Of a DNA stretch of 64,000 nt, positions 50,926-58,838 are shown piece after piece (within the stretch, counting starts at the first letter, position 1; the number at the start of each line of letters is the position of its first letter). The notes under the pieces were generated by a model, which worked only from the letters and a program-made list of their open reading frames with translations, was not told the origin of the DNA and did no database searches. This stretch comes from Bacillus horti (GTDB taxonomy: Bacteria > Bacillota > Bacilli > Caldalkalibacillales > JCM-10596). The stretch spans positions 1 through 64,000 of the forward strand of contig NZ_JAUSTY010000021.1 in assembly GCF_030813115.1 (NCBI RefSeq). The letters run 5' to 3'. The position numbers were made by a program, and so were the translations under genes.

Positions 50926-50941
50926 CTCTGCCTGTGCAGAG
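50926..50941 (+). promoter_or_regulatory. Leader hairpin downstream of the erm leader peptide
   Basis: CTCTGC-CTGT-GCAGAG, a perfect 6-bp stem 14 bases after the leader stop. Together with ATGAATAAG/CTTATTCAT (51108-51136) it is one of the leader RNA stems that could switch with drug-induced stalling. Confidence 0.5.
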
Positions 50942-51201
50942 ATAACGGGATTTGTCTACCTATTTTGAGTGACTCAATTTTGTTGTTTTCTTTTTGCTTA
51001 TTAGATCGTTTGGGTTTATTTACTAATCTTCAGTAGTTGTATGCAAATTACTTTCTCAAAGTATGTGTGAAAAGTATGTGTGTATGATTATTTATGGATT
51101 TTTAAACATGAATAAGTGTTTATTCGGCTTATTCATTTCCCTTTGATCTACAAAGCTCTATTTCGCTATATTACTTAGTAAATAACGATAAAGATGAGTA
51201 G

Positions 51202-51228
51202 AAGAGCAGGACAATTCTGCTCTTTTTT
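51202..51228 (+). terminator. Attenuator terminator in the erm leader
   Basis: AAGAGCAG (51202-51209) pairs with CTGCTCTT (51217-51224), then TTTT. It stands between the leader peptide and erm, where it would stop transcription unless prevented. This layout is like ermK, which is known to use transcription attenuation. Confidence 0.82.
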
Positions 51229-51318
51229 GCGTTCTTTTTTGATGTACAAGAACCGTTTTCTTCTTTGCACAGGCGTAAGCCTATTTTTTATTTAAAGTAG
51301 AAACGGAGGCATCCATTG

Positions 51319-52167
51319 ATGAGAAAACAAAATAAAGGACACAGAAAAGTACGTAAGAACAAAGCTGGACCCAATTTTTCTGGCCAGCATCTCATGCATA
51401 ACAAACAGATCATTCAGGATATAGTTGCGCTTGGTAATGTAAGCTTGGGTGATACTGTTGTAGAAATTGGAGCAGGTAAAGGAGCATTGACTTTTCCACT
51501 AGCTGAAAAAGCTGGGAAGGTCATTGCTATCGAAAATGATCGAGCCTTTACAGCATTACTGAGAACTAAGCTTCAGGATATGTCTAATGTCCAAATAGTT
51601 GAACGCGACTTCCTAGAATCTTTTCTGCCACAAAAGAGCTATAAAGTAGTAGCCAATATTCCTTATGCTATAACAACACCAATCATGAATAAGCTTCTTT
51701 CAGGTCCTACTGATGCTTTAAAGCAAGCTGTGTTAATGATAGAAGAAGGGGCTGCAAAGCGATTTACAGGACAGCCGATCACTAATCCTTATATTTTAGC
51801 CTGGAGGATGTGGTTTGATATTCACTTGGTTCAAGTTGTTCCTAGGAGACATTTTTCACCACCACCAAAGGTTGATTCTGCTATTATTTTGATAAGGAGA
51901 AAGGAACAAACAATACCAAAAGGAGAGTATTATAGATTTCTAGGTCTTGCTCAGTGGGCTTTAAAACATCCTCAGAACCCTATTTATGTGGCCTTGCAGG
52001 ATTTATTTACGCCCCCACAGTTGAAGAGGTTAATGAGAAGTGCTAGTTGTGATAGAAGCAAAGCGATTAGTAGCTTAACCCTACATCAGTGGTCTATTGT
52101 GTTTCAGACTATGAAGGAGCATGTTCAACCGGTTCGCTGGCCTAAAGGAAAAAAGGGTAGAATTTAA
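51319..52167 (+). CDS. erm: 23S rRNA (adenine-N6) methyltransferase Erm
   Basis: Methylates A2058 of 23S rRNA and so blocks macrolides, lincosamides and streptogramin B. The 282-residue enzyme has NFSGQHLMHNKQIIQDIV, the SAM loop VVEIGAGKGALTFPLAEKA, VIAIENDRAF, the catalytic motif VVANIPYAITTPI (N-I-P-Y) and RRHFSPPPKVDSAII. A basic N-terminal extension (RKQNKGHRKVRKNKAG) is like ErmD/Erm34-type enzymes of Bacillus. GGAGG lies nine bases before ATG; TTG at 51316 is an alternative. Confidence 0.95.
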   Translation: MRKQNKGHRKVRKNKAGPNFSGQHLMHNKQIIQDIVALGNVSLGDTVVEIGAGKGALTFPLAEKAGKVIAIENDRAFTALLRTKLQDMSNVQIVERDFLESFLPQKSYKVVANIPYAITTPIMNKLLSGPTDALKQAVLMIEEGAAKRFTGQPITNPYILAWRMWFDIHLVQVVPRRHFSPPPKVDSAIILIRRKEQTIPKGEYYRFLGLAQWALKHPQNPIYVALQDLFTPPQLKRLMRSASCDRSKAISSLTLHQWSIVFQTMKEHVQPVRWPKGKKGRI

Positions 52168-52180
52168 TTAATCATGATAT

Positions 52181-52242
52181 GCTCCCCCTTGTGGTAGACA
52201 GTATAAATAATAAAAACTGTTTATAGCAAGGAGGAGCTTTTT
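52181..52242 (+). terminator. Terminator-like hairpin after erm
   Basis: GCTCCCCCTTG (52181-52191) pairs at 10 of 11 positions with CAAGGAGGAGC (52227-52237), enclosing ACAGT/ACTGT, then TTTTT. The 3' arm also contains the ribosome site of a short frame at 52243. Confidence 0.65.
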
Positions 52243-52353
52243 ATGTCCCGAAAATCAAAAATATCAAGCTCAGAAAAAATAAAAGCACGATCGAGAATTA
52301 CCGTCGTTGATAGCTTTTCTATGTTTCCTGATATTCGGCAGCCAAGCTTTTGA
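52243..52353 (+). CDS. Possible short ORF, IS3-like OrfA N-terminal remnant
   Basis: A 36-codon frame with AAGGAGGAG upstream, starting MSRKSKISSSEKIKARSR, which resembles the first residues of some IS3/IS150-type OrfA proteins. It overlaps the 3' end of the convergent YheC/D gene by 35 bases. The preceding hairpin could be an IS end. It may equally be chance; no HTH follows. Confidence 0.25.
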   Translation: MSRKSKISSSEKIKARSRITVVDSFSMFPDIRQPSF

Positions 52354-53062
52354 TCTTACGGTAGAATGTTTTATCCTGGAGTCGATTAAACAATGCGTGT
52401 GAAGGGTAAGAAAGGTTCACTTCTATTATCCATACTTTTCCGTTATTATCGATACCCAAATCAATTCCAGTCTCATGAGATCGATAGCCAGTATCAGTTG
52501 CATGACGAATAATTTCAAAACCAATGCGGATTATTTCCTCGTTTTTTCTCTTGATTTGATCACTACTGTAGCCTAAGGATTTTGCCAAAGCATCATCCAC
52601 GGTCGTGGCATAGCCTCCACCGCGCCGAACATTGGTGACGATACTATCTTCTCCAGATACTTTCGCCAACATTCCTGCGTATTGCCATTCTCTTTTACCG
52701 TCTCGCATCAACATAAGGCGAATTGAGAAAGGTCTTCCATTAATACTCGCTAGATCAATTGCTTTTTGGACAAGGATTGACTGAATGGGTCGTCCATCCG
52801 TGACTTTGTGATATAAATTGTTGATTGATTTTTCAATTAACGGTTTACCCTGTACTTTGACGAAACGATAATCATTTTCAGTTTTCCATGCCTTAATCAT
52901 TCCTAACCCCGTGTGTTGGTTCTTCCCTTTGATGTACACAGCTTGATATTTATTTAAGTATTGCGAAAGAGACTTCTTAGTTAAAAGGGATGTCGGAGGC
53001 AAATGTTTGCGGAGGCTGGAGTGTTTGGAATATAACTGATGAAGCTTCCACTTAGAGGGCAT
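52319..53062 (-). CDS. YheC/YheD family ATP-grasp protein (spore coat associated)
   Basis: A 247-residue protein of the YheC/D family: KHLPPTSLLTKKSLSQYLNK, VYIKGKNQHTGLGMIKAW (ATP-grasp phosphate loop), SILVQKAIDLASINGRPFSI RLM, then HETGIDLGIDNNGKVWIIEV NLSYP with the metal ligands Glu/Asn. It is shorter than YheD (about 450), lacking the N-terminal half. YheC and YheD associate with the spore coat; the reaction is unknown. Confidence 0.85.
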   Translation of the reverse strand: MPSKWKLHQLYSKHSSLRKHLPPTSLLTKKSLSQYLNKYQAVYIKGKNQHTGLGMIKAWKTENDYRFVKVQGKPLIEKSINNLYHKVTDGRPIQSILVQKAIDLASINGRPFSIRLMLMRDGKREWQYAGMLAKVSGEDSIVTNVRRGGGYATTVDDALAKSLGYSSDQIKRKNEEIIRIGFEIIRHATDTGYRSHETGIDLGIDNNGKVWIIEVNLSYPSHALFNRLQDKTFYRKIKSLAAEYQET

Positions 53063-53236
53063 ATTATCATTCCTTTTCTAGTGAGTTCTTACAATACAGT
53101 TTATAAAATATTCAAGTTTCTGCTCACGGCGTTTGGTTAAGAATCAAAACTTTTACCTACCTCTGCTAGTTCGGCTGTTTAGACAATGAGATAAAGATGA
53201 ATGTGCTCAGTTAGCCCGTTCAATAGCATAAAAAGA

Positions 53237-53277
53237 CACCAACCATAAGCTGATGATTGGTGTGAGCGTTTTTTTCA
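53237..53277. terminator. Terminator between cydC and the YheC/D gene region
   Basis: ACACCAA pairs with TTGGTGT (extended by imperfect pairs), followed on the plus strand by GAGCGTTTTTTT. On the minus strand, where the neighbouring genes lie, it is followed by TCTTTTTATG; it should end cydDC transcripts. Confidence 0.65.
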
Positions 53278-53312
53278 CTGTCTATCACAAAGCTTTGTCT
53301 TTTTTTGATCTC

Positions 53313-55076
53313 CTACAGTAATACATCCTTTTCAATCTGCTTCATTTCAAAGAAATATCCTTTGCGCTCCATAAGCTCATCAAACGTTCCTGCCTCAACA
53401 ATTGTTCCACTCTCCATCACTATGATTTGATCCATAGCTTCTAATCCAGTAAGACGATGGCTAACAAGCAATAGGGTAGACTGCTTGGCAGCTTGAAAGA
53501 TTTGCTGATAAATATGCTTCTCCGTTAGTACATCAATAGAAGAGGTAGGCTCATCCAGTAGCCACAGGTGTGCTTTTCTCAACAGAACCCGTGCAATAGC
53601 TAATCTTTGCTTCTCTCCACCAGATAAATTTTCTCCTTTTTCAAGCACTTCATGTGACAAAGTAAAATACTCAAGTTTGACCTGCTTAAGCACCTGTAGC
53701 ATCTCTTCATCCGTTAAATCGTCCTTAGCTAAAGCAAGGTTATCACGAATGGTTCCGAAGAAGAAGTGATTATGTTGAAGAACAACATTTGTGTTATCCC
53801 ATATGCTTTCCTGTTCAATTTCTTCTACATGGGTTCCATTCAATAATATGCGACCAGAATGAGTAGGGTAAGCCTTCAATAAAAGCTGAAGTATAGTGGA
53901 CTTCCCTGATCCGCTTGGTCCTACAATAGCCGTTTTTGTGCCTGGCTCAAAACGTAAAGAGATGTCCTTTAAAGCCTTACGCTTCTGAGAAGGAAAGGTA
54001 AAGCTTACTTGCTCCATAGATATGGAAGCTCCTTTGCCTGAGATTGAGTTATTATTTTGTAGCTGGAGTAGTTGTTCTCGATTCTTTTGCTTCTCGTTTG
54101 AGCTTACACCCTCAGTATTTAATTCTTTGTCATTTGTTATAGAAAATAACCTATTTGAGGCATACCGACTATCCTCATAATGGCTTGGGAAGATAGCCAT
54201 GGGATAGACATTTTCAAAAACAGTAAGGGCAATCATCACAAGCATGGCTAGGAAAAGTCCATCTAGCTCCCCCTGCGTCACTAGATAAGCTCCAAATGCT
54301 AGGACAAGCCATGAAACGAGTAGAGCTAGAAATTGATTTGTAAACTGGCTCATGAGATTTCTTTTGGCCATTTGTTCTTGAGCCACGACATACTCAGCAG
54401 AGGAATGAAGTAGCTGCTCGTTTTTGTGTGTTAGTTTTTGATGGATTTTTAGCTCTCGAAAGCCATAAAAGAACTCGGTAGTCTCCGTCGATAATATAGC
54501 CCGTTGCTGCCGCACAGTGCTTTCAATTCTTTTTTGTCGTAGTGCAAACCAAAGCGGTAAAATAAAGCCAGTCAGAATAAGTCCAACGATGAATATTCCT
54601 GCTACTGCTAGCGAAAAAAAGCTGACGAAGTAGATAGTTGACAGGAATACCATAACCATCACGATTGGTGGATAATAGACGCGTAAAAAGAAATGCTGCA
54701 GGCTCTCAACGTCTCCGACGATGCGTGATAGAAGATCACCACTACGATATTTGTGGAATAAACCAGGTGCAAGTGCTTCTAGCTTTTTATAAAAAAACAC
54801 ACGTAGGTTACTTAGAATAGTAAAGGTTGCCTGATGAGAGTAGTATCTCTCGGCATATCTGGCTACTGCTCGTGTTACACTAAAAAGCTTGAGCAGAGCT
54901 ATGCTTACTGTTAACACATAAATGGGAGGAGCAAGAGCTGCTCTGGAAATGAGGTAGCCACTATTAGCAAATAGACCAACAGCTGCTATACCTGCTAGAA
55001 ATCCGAATAGAAGGGATAGAAGCACATCTTTTTTTTCTTTCAGCATCAGTTTTGTTATCGTGAAAATGTCCTTCAT
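53313..55076 (-). CDS. cydC: Thiol reductant ABC exporter subunit CydC
   Basis: Half of the CydDC heterodimeric ABC exporter, which affects periplasmic redox/heme state and is needed for bd oxidase assembly. The 587-residue protein has a six-helix membrane domain (about 1-310) and an ATPase domain: [20 protein letters not shown] (Walker A, near 387), ENLSGGEKQRLAIARVLL and AHLWLLDEPTSSIDV. Its start overlaps the cydD stop by four bases. Confidence 0.92.
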   Translation of the reverse strand: MKDIFTITKLMLKEKKDVLLSLLFGFLAGIAAVGLFANSGYLISRAALAPPIYVLTVSIALLKLFSVTRAVARYAERYYSHQATFTILSNLRVFFYKKLEALAPGLFHKYRSGDLLSRIVGDVESLQHFFLRVYYPPIVMVMVFLSTIYFVSFFSLAVAGIFIVGLILTGFILPLWFALRQKRIESTVRQQRAILSTETTEFFYGFRELKIHQKLTHKNEQLLHSSAEYVVAQEQMAKRNLMSQFTNQFLALLVSWLVLAFGAYLVTQGELDGLFLAMLVMIALTVFENVYPMAIFPSHYEDSRYASNRLFSITNDKELNTEGVSSNEKQKNREQLLQLQNNNSISGKGASISMEQVSFTFPSQKRKALKDISLRFEPGTKTAIVGPSGSGKSTILQLLLKAYPTHSGRILLNGTHVEEIEQESIWDNTNVVLQHNHFFFGTIRDNLALAKDDLTDEEMLQVLKQVKLEYFTLSHEVLEKGENLSGGEKQRLAIARVLLRKAHLWLLDEPTSSIDVLTEKHIYQQIFQAAKQSTLLLVSHRLTGLEAMDQIIVMESGTIVEAGTFDELMERKGYFFEMKQIEKDVLL

Positions 55077-56803
55077 CCAGCATTCCCTCCTTGCTGCTCT
55101 TTGACCATTTGACGATACTCTGCTACATTGCTCATCAATTCTAGGTGGGTTCCTTCCGCTACTATCCTGCCTTTATCTAAGAAAAGAATGTTATCGGCTT
55201 GCTTAATCGTATGAAGTCTATGGGCCACTGTGATCATAGTGGCTGTCTGAGATAACTCTCGAATAGACCTTTGTAATATCCTCTCTGTTTGCAGATCCAA
55301 CCCCACGGTAGGCTCATCAAAAAGGATAATTGTTGGTTTCTTTATAAAGGCACGAGCTAGAGCAACTCTTTGTTTCTCTCCACCTGATAACCCGCGGCCT
55401 CCCTCTCCAACAATGGTGTCATAGCCAGCTTCTAAGTCCCCAATCATTTGAGCGATTCCAGCTTTCTCAGCAGCCATCCTGACATCTTGAGGAGTGATAG
55501 ATGCATCTGCCCCCAATCGAATATTCTCTTCAATACTTCCAGAGAAAAGATAAGGGTTTTGTGAGATGTAGCTTAGCCTATCAAACCAGGTTTTTTCTTG
55601 ATATTGAAATAAATCGTGCTGATTGACAAGGATTTGTCCTTCTGTAGGACGTACCAGTCCCGCTATCAGATGAAGGAGAGTGGTCTTTCCAGCGCCACTT
55701 CTCCCTACAATGGCTACGCTACTAAACGGTTTGAGCCTAGTAGAGATTTGTTCTAATGAAAAGCTGTTCTCTCCATAACTAAAGCTAATTTTCTCTAGTG
55801 ATAGGTCAGGCGGGGAATCTGTTGCCAAACTTTTCTCTCCCCAAGTTAAAGGTGTCTCTACCGCTGATAGCTCTGCTTCTATTTTGCTCGCTGCCCCCAT
55901 GCTTCCTCTACCAGCATGAAAGGCACTGCCTAGCTCCTTTAATGAGGCAAAAAACTCTGGAGCCAAAATTAACACAAAGAAGGCGACAAAAAAGGAAAGC
56001 TGTTGATAGATGACCAGCCTGAGTCCAACCTCTAATGCAACAAGAGCTATACTGAGCATGGATATAAACTCTAGCATTAGAGAAGAAAGAAAGGCGACCT
56101 TTAACACGGACATTGTGGCATCACGATAATCTAAGCTACTTTGCTGAATCTGATCCTGTTGCTGCTTCGCTCGACCTAGAAATTTTAACGTAACCAAGCC
56201 CTGTAGGGTGTCTAGAAAACGACCAGAAAATGCAGCGAGCTTTTCCATCTGTTCCTCTGATTTCTTCTGCGTAGCTCCTCCAATCACGATCATAAAAATA
56301 GGAATGAAGGGAGAGGTGACGAGTAAAATGAGCCCTGAAAGAGGATTGTAATAAAAAATAGCAATAAGAATTAAAATAGGAACCACCATAGTCTGGATCA
56401 TCTGAGGATAGTATTTACTAAAATAACTATCGATTTCATCCACAGCGTCCATCATAACACTTACCTTTTGTCCAGACTGCCCCTTAAAGGAAGCGAGCAG
56501 AGGACTTTGTCTATACGTATTGAAAAGAGCCTTACGATACTCTTTTTTTACTTTTGCAGCGATGCTTACCCCTAGGCGACCATTAGCATAACTAAATAGA
56601 GCTCTTCCTCCTAATGAGAGTAGGAGTAGGCCAAGTGGTATCCACATGTCTTGGAATGGTTTTTTTAATAGGAAAACTCCTTCTACGATCACAACAATCA
56701 AATACGCCTGCGCCACAATCGCTAGACCCATTAAGAAGGAGGACGTGAGTAATAGATATCTCTGCTTTTTATATGTGTTCGCGAGGTCTCGCAGTGATTT
56801 CAT
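55073..56803 (-). CDS. cydD: Thiol reductant ABC exporter subunit CydD
   Basis: Partner of CydC, 576 residues. Membrane domain about 1-310 (RYLLLTSSFLMGLAIVAQAY; SFKGQSGQKVSVMMDAVDEI), ATPase domain with AIVGRSGAGKTTLLHLIAGL, GRGLSGGEKQRVALARAFI and IILFDEPTVGLDLQTE. In B. subtilis cydABCD form one operon; here cydDC lie about 31 kb from cydABS on the other strand. The 320 bases upstream are very AT-rich, with no Rex site seen. Confidence 0.92.
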   Translation of the reverse strand: MKSLRDLANTYKKQRYLLLTSSFLMGLAIVAQAYLIVVIVEGVFLLKKPFQDMWIPLGLLLLSLGGRALFSYANGRLGVSIAAKVKKEYRKALFNTYRQSPLLASFKGQSGQKVSVMMDAVDEIDSYFSKYYPQMIQTMVVPILILIAIFYYNPLSGLILLVTSPFIPIFMIVIGGATQKKSEEQMEKLAAFSGRFLDTLQGLVTLKFLGRAKQQQDQIQQSSLDYRDATMSVLKVAFLSSLMLEFISMLSIALVALEVGLRLVIYQQLSFFVAFFVLILAPEFFASLKELGSAFHAGRGSMGAASKIEAELSAVETPLTWGEKSLATDSPPDLSLEKISFSYGENSFSLEQISTRLKPFSSVAIVGRSGAGKTTLLHLIAGLVRPTEGQILVNQHDLFQYQEKTWFDRLSYISQNPYLFSGSIEENIRLGADASITPQDVRMAAEKAGIAQMIGDLEAGYDTIVGEGGRGLSGGEKQRVALARAFIKKPTIILFDEPTVGLDLQTERILQRSIRELSQTATMITVAHRLHTIKQADNILFLDKGRIVAEGTHLELMSNVAEYRQMVKEQQGGNAG

Positions 56804-57121
56804 AAGGTCTATCTCCTAGCTATTTATTATTCTTGATTATAATTATACCCAATTTGGAAGTTTAAAATAGGCAGATTAATTGAAGAAATAGAACGATATA
56901 TGACATTAATATAATAATTAATTATTGTTATAAATGAATGAATAGAAGCAAATTTCTTGAGGGAAATTGGACTTAAAGATTTGCGGAAATAATATATGTA
57001 TGTTAATATTATCCATGGCTATGATGCCAAAAATTAGATAAAATAATATATTTATATAGCATGAAATTAATAATCTTGATTAAATTTATTAATTATTAAT
57101 AATATTATAAGGAGGGCTTTG

Positions 57122-57667
57122 ATGATGAGGTTTACTAGATTAATATTTGCAATTATTCTATTGCTACTTATGTTTACAACTAGTGTTTCGGCAAACTCCC
57201 TTAACCCTAACGAAGTTGTAGTAAAAGCTTATGATGCGTTAGTAAAGGGAAATATAAATGAGTATGTGAGTTACACAATTGACGAAAGGTTTTTTTCAGA
57301 GGAAGCGGCTTTTACTTTATATAAAGAAAATCACTCATCTAATCCTTTGCTTAACTATGAAATAACAGCTGAAGAAAAAATTAACGAAACTTTGTACAAA
57401 TTCACTCTAAAATTTGAATATAAATCTGGTACAATAATTGAGCATCCTGTTTTAGTAAAGGAGTTTGATGGTAGGTGGGTACAATATATTTCCAATGAAC
57501 CTTTTGGAAATGACGAAGTAAACTTTTTAAGAAGCGAAACAGCACGAGAAATCATTAGTGGAAATGTATCTGGTCTTGTTACTGTATTCACTTTGAGTGA
57601 GCATCCGAGTAACGTGTATATGCGCTTTACTGGTTCTGGAAGTTCACAAGGGGCTTTATATCACTAA
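57122..57667 (+). CDS. Secreted protein of unknown function
   Basis: A 181-residue exported protein with a signal peptide (1-23, cleavage near SVSANS). The mature part, VVVKAYDALVKGNINEYVSY, YKFTLKFEYKSGTIIEH PVLVKEFDGRWVQY, has the look of an NTF2/DUF4878-type cone fold. The C-terminal third is Ser/Gly-rich at the end. GGAGGGC precedes two adjacent ATGs; the first is used. No partner gene is visible. Confidence 0.65.
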   Translation: MMRFTRLIFAIILLLLMFTTSVSANSLNPNEVVVKAYDALVKGNINEYVSYTIDERFFSEEAAFTLYKENHSSNPLLNYEITAEEKINETLYKFTLKFEYKSGTIIEHPVLVKEFDGRWVQYISNEPFGNDEVNFLRSETAREIISGNVSGLVTVFTLSEHPSNVYMRFTGSGSSQGALYH

Positions 57668-57728
57668 GGTTAATTAAAAAAGAATTCTATCTCGATTCAA
57701 CAAAACAAACTAAAACCTTTAAATACTA

Positions 57729-57785
57729 AACAGAGGTTTCTTCTAAACTGTGTTAAGATACATAGAGAAGTACCTCTGTTTTTTT
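57729..57785 (+). terminator. Terminator after the secreted protein gene
   Basis: AACAGAGGT (57729-57737) pairs with ACCTCTGTT (57772-57780), then TTTTT. Confidence 0.75.
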
Positions 57786-57946
57786 GAAAGTTACTTTTAT
57801 TGATGCACATTTCCGCAAGTGTGAGACATTCCTTCTACATACATTTTTTATATAACCTTAACTCCTAAAAATCTAGACGTTTTAAAAAAAAAGAGTTTTA
57901 TACAAGATTCATGAACTGAGTTGTATAATTATTGAGGGGGATTTAC

Positions 57947-58564
57947 ATGGATAGTATTATTTTCGATCTGGATGGGACTTTGTGGGATTCTACTGACATG
58001 GTATTAGAGGCTTGGAATCATATTCTTCAGTCGGATCACAGCAATCAAAAGTCTATTACTAAGGAAGAGTTTCAAAGTGTAGTCGGTATGCAAGTTCAAG
58101 AGATAGGGAAGAGATTATTTCCCAATATGGATGAAACGGAACTAAATCAGTTCTTAGAGAAGTGCAATCAGAGTGAATGTGATGTACTTACGAGTCAGGG
58201 AGGCGTACTGTATGATAGGCTGGAGTCTGTACTTAAAGCACTTTCTAAAAAGTATAAGCTGTTTATCGTGAGCAATTGTCAGGCTGGTTATATAGAAGCT
58301 TTTTATGCGTTCCATCAGCTTGAAAAGTACTTTGTAGATTACGAGAATCCTGGAAGAACTGGACTATCAAAAGGCGAGAATATTAAGCTTGTCATCGAGA
58401 GGAACAATCTGCAAGCAGCTATATATGTTGGAGACACGGAAGGGGATCAAAAAGCCGCCGAGTTTGCTGGTATTCCATTTGTTTACGCTAGGTATGGCTT
58501 TGGTCAAGCAAGCCGATATGATTTTGTCATTGATCGGTTAGATCAGTTGGTAGATATTCTATAA
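57947..58564 (+). CDS. HAD family hydrolase
   Basis: A phosphatase of the HAD superfamily, 205 residues. Motif I IIFDLDGTLWDSTD (nucleophile Asp), motif II LFIVSNCQAG, and motif III/IV GLSKGENIKLVIER with YVGDTEGDQKAAEFAGIPFV. The layout is like phosphoglycolate-phosphatase-type HADs; the substrate is unknown. The ATG at 57947 follows GAGGGGGA; TTG at 57932 is unsupported. Confidence 0.88.
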   Translation: MDSIIFDLDGTLWDSTDMVLEAWNHILQSDHSNQKSITKEEFQSVVGMQVQEIGKRLFPNMDETELNQFLEKCNQSECDVLTSQGGVLYDRLESVLKALSKKYKLFIVSNCQAGYIEAFYAFHQLEKYFVDYENPGRTGLSKGENIKLVIERNNLQAAIYVGDTEGDQKAAEFAGIPFVYARYGFGQASRYDFVIDRLDQLVDIL

Positions 58565-58577
58565 TCTCATTCCTTTC

Positions 58578-58600
58578 AAAAACCGCTTCGGCGGTTTTTT
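58578..58600 (+). terminator. Terminator after the HAD gene
   Basis: AAACCGC-TTCG-GCGGTTT, with a stable TTCG tetraloop, then TTT. Confidence 0.9.
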
Positions 58601-58838
58601 AGTTTTGATATTAGTTCAGTTTAAATACTAAATAAAAAGATTAAAGGAGCGTGCTAAGGTTTTGCGAACGGATAAATGATATGTCACTAATTATTCTTTA
58701 GGAATAAACCTACAAATGATAAGAGGTATAAATTTTTTGAGCTACTCTAATATGGCAAGAAAGATACGCCAAACATTATCAATTGCATGAAAGTTATATA
58801 ATAAGGTTGGAAATGATCTTGGAGTAGGAGGAAAATAT

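Noticed and set aside
58665-58678. CGAACGGATAAATG upstream of the UvrA-like gene as an SOS box
   Set aside because: Only 11 of 14 positions match and the right half-site GTTYG is lost, and the site is 160 bases from the start codon. The gene is a UvrA2-type paralogue, for which SOS control is not expected.
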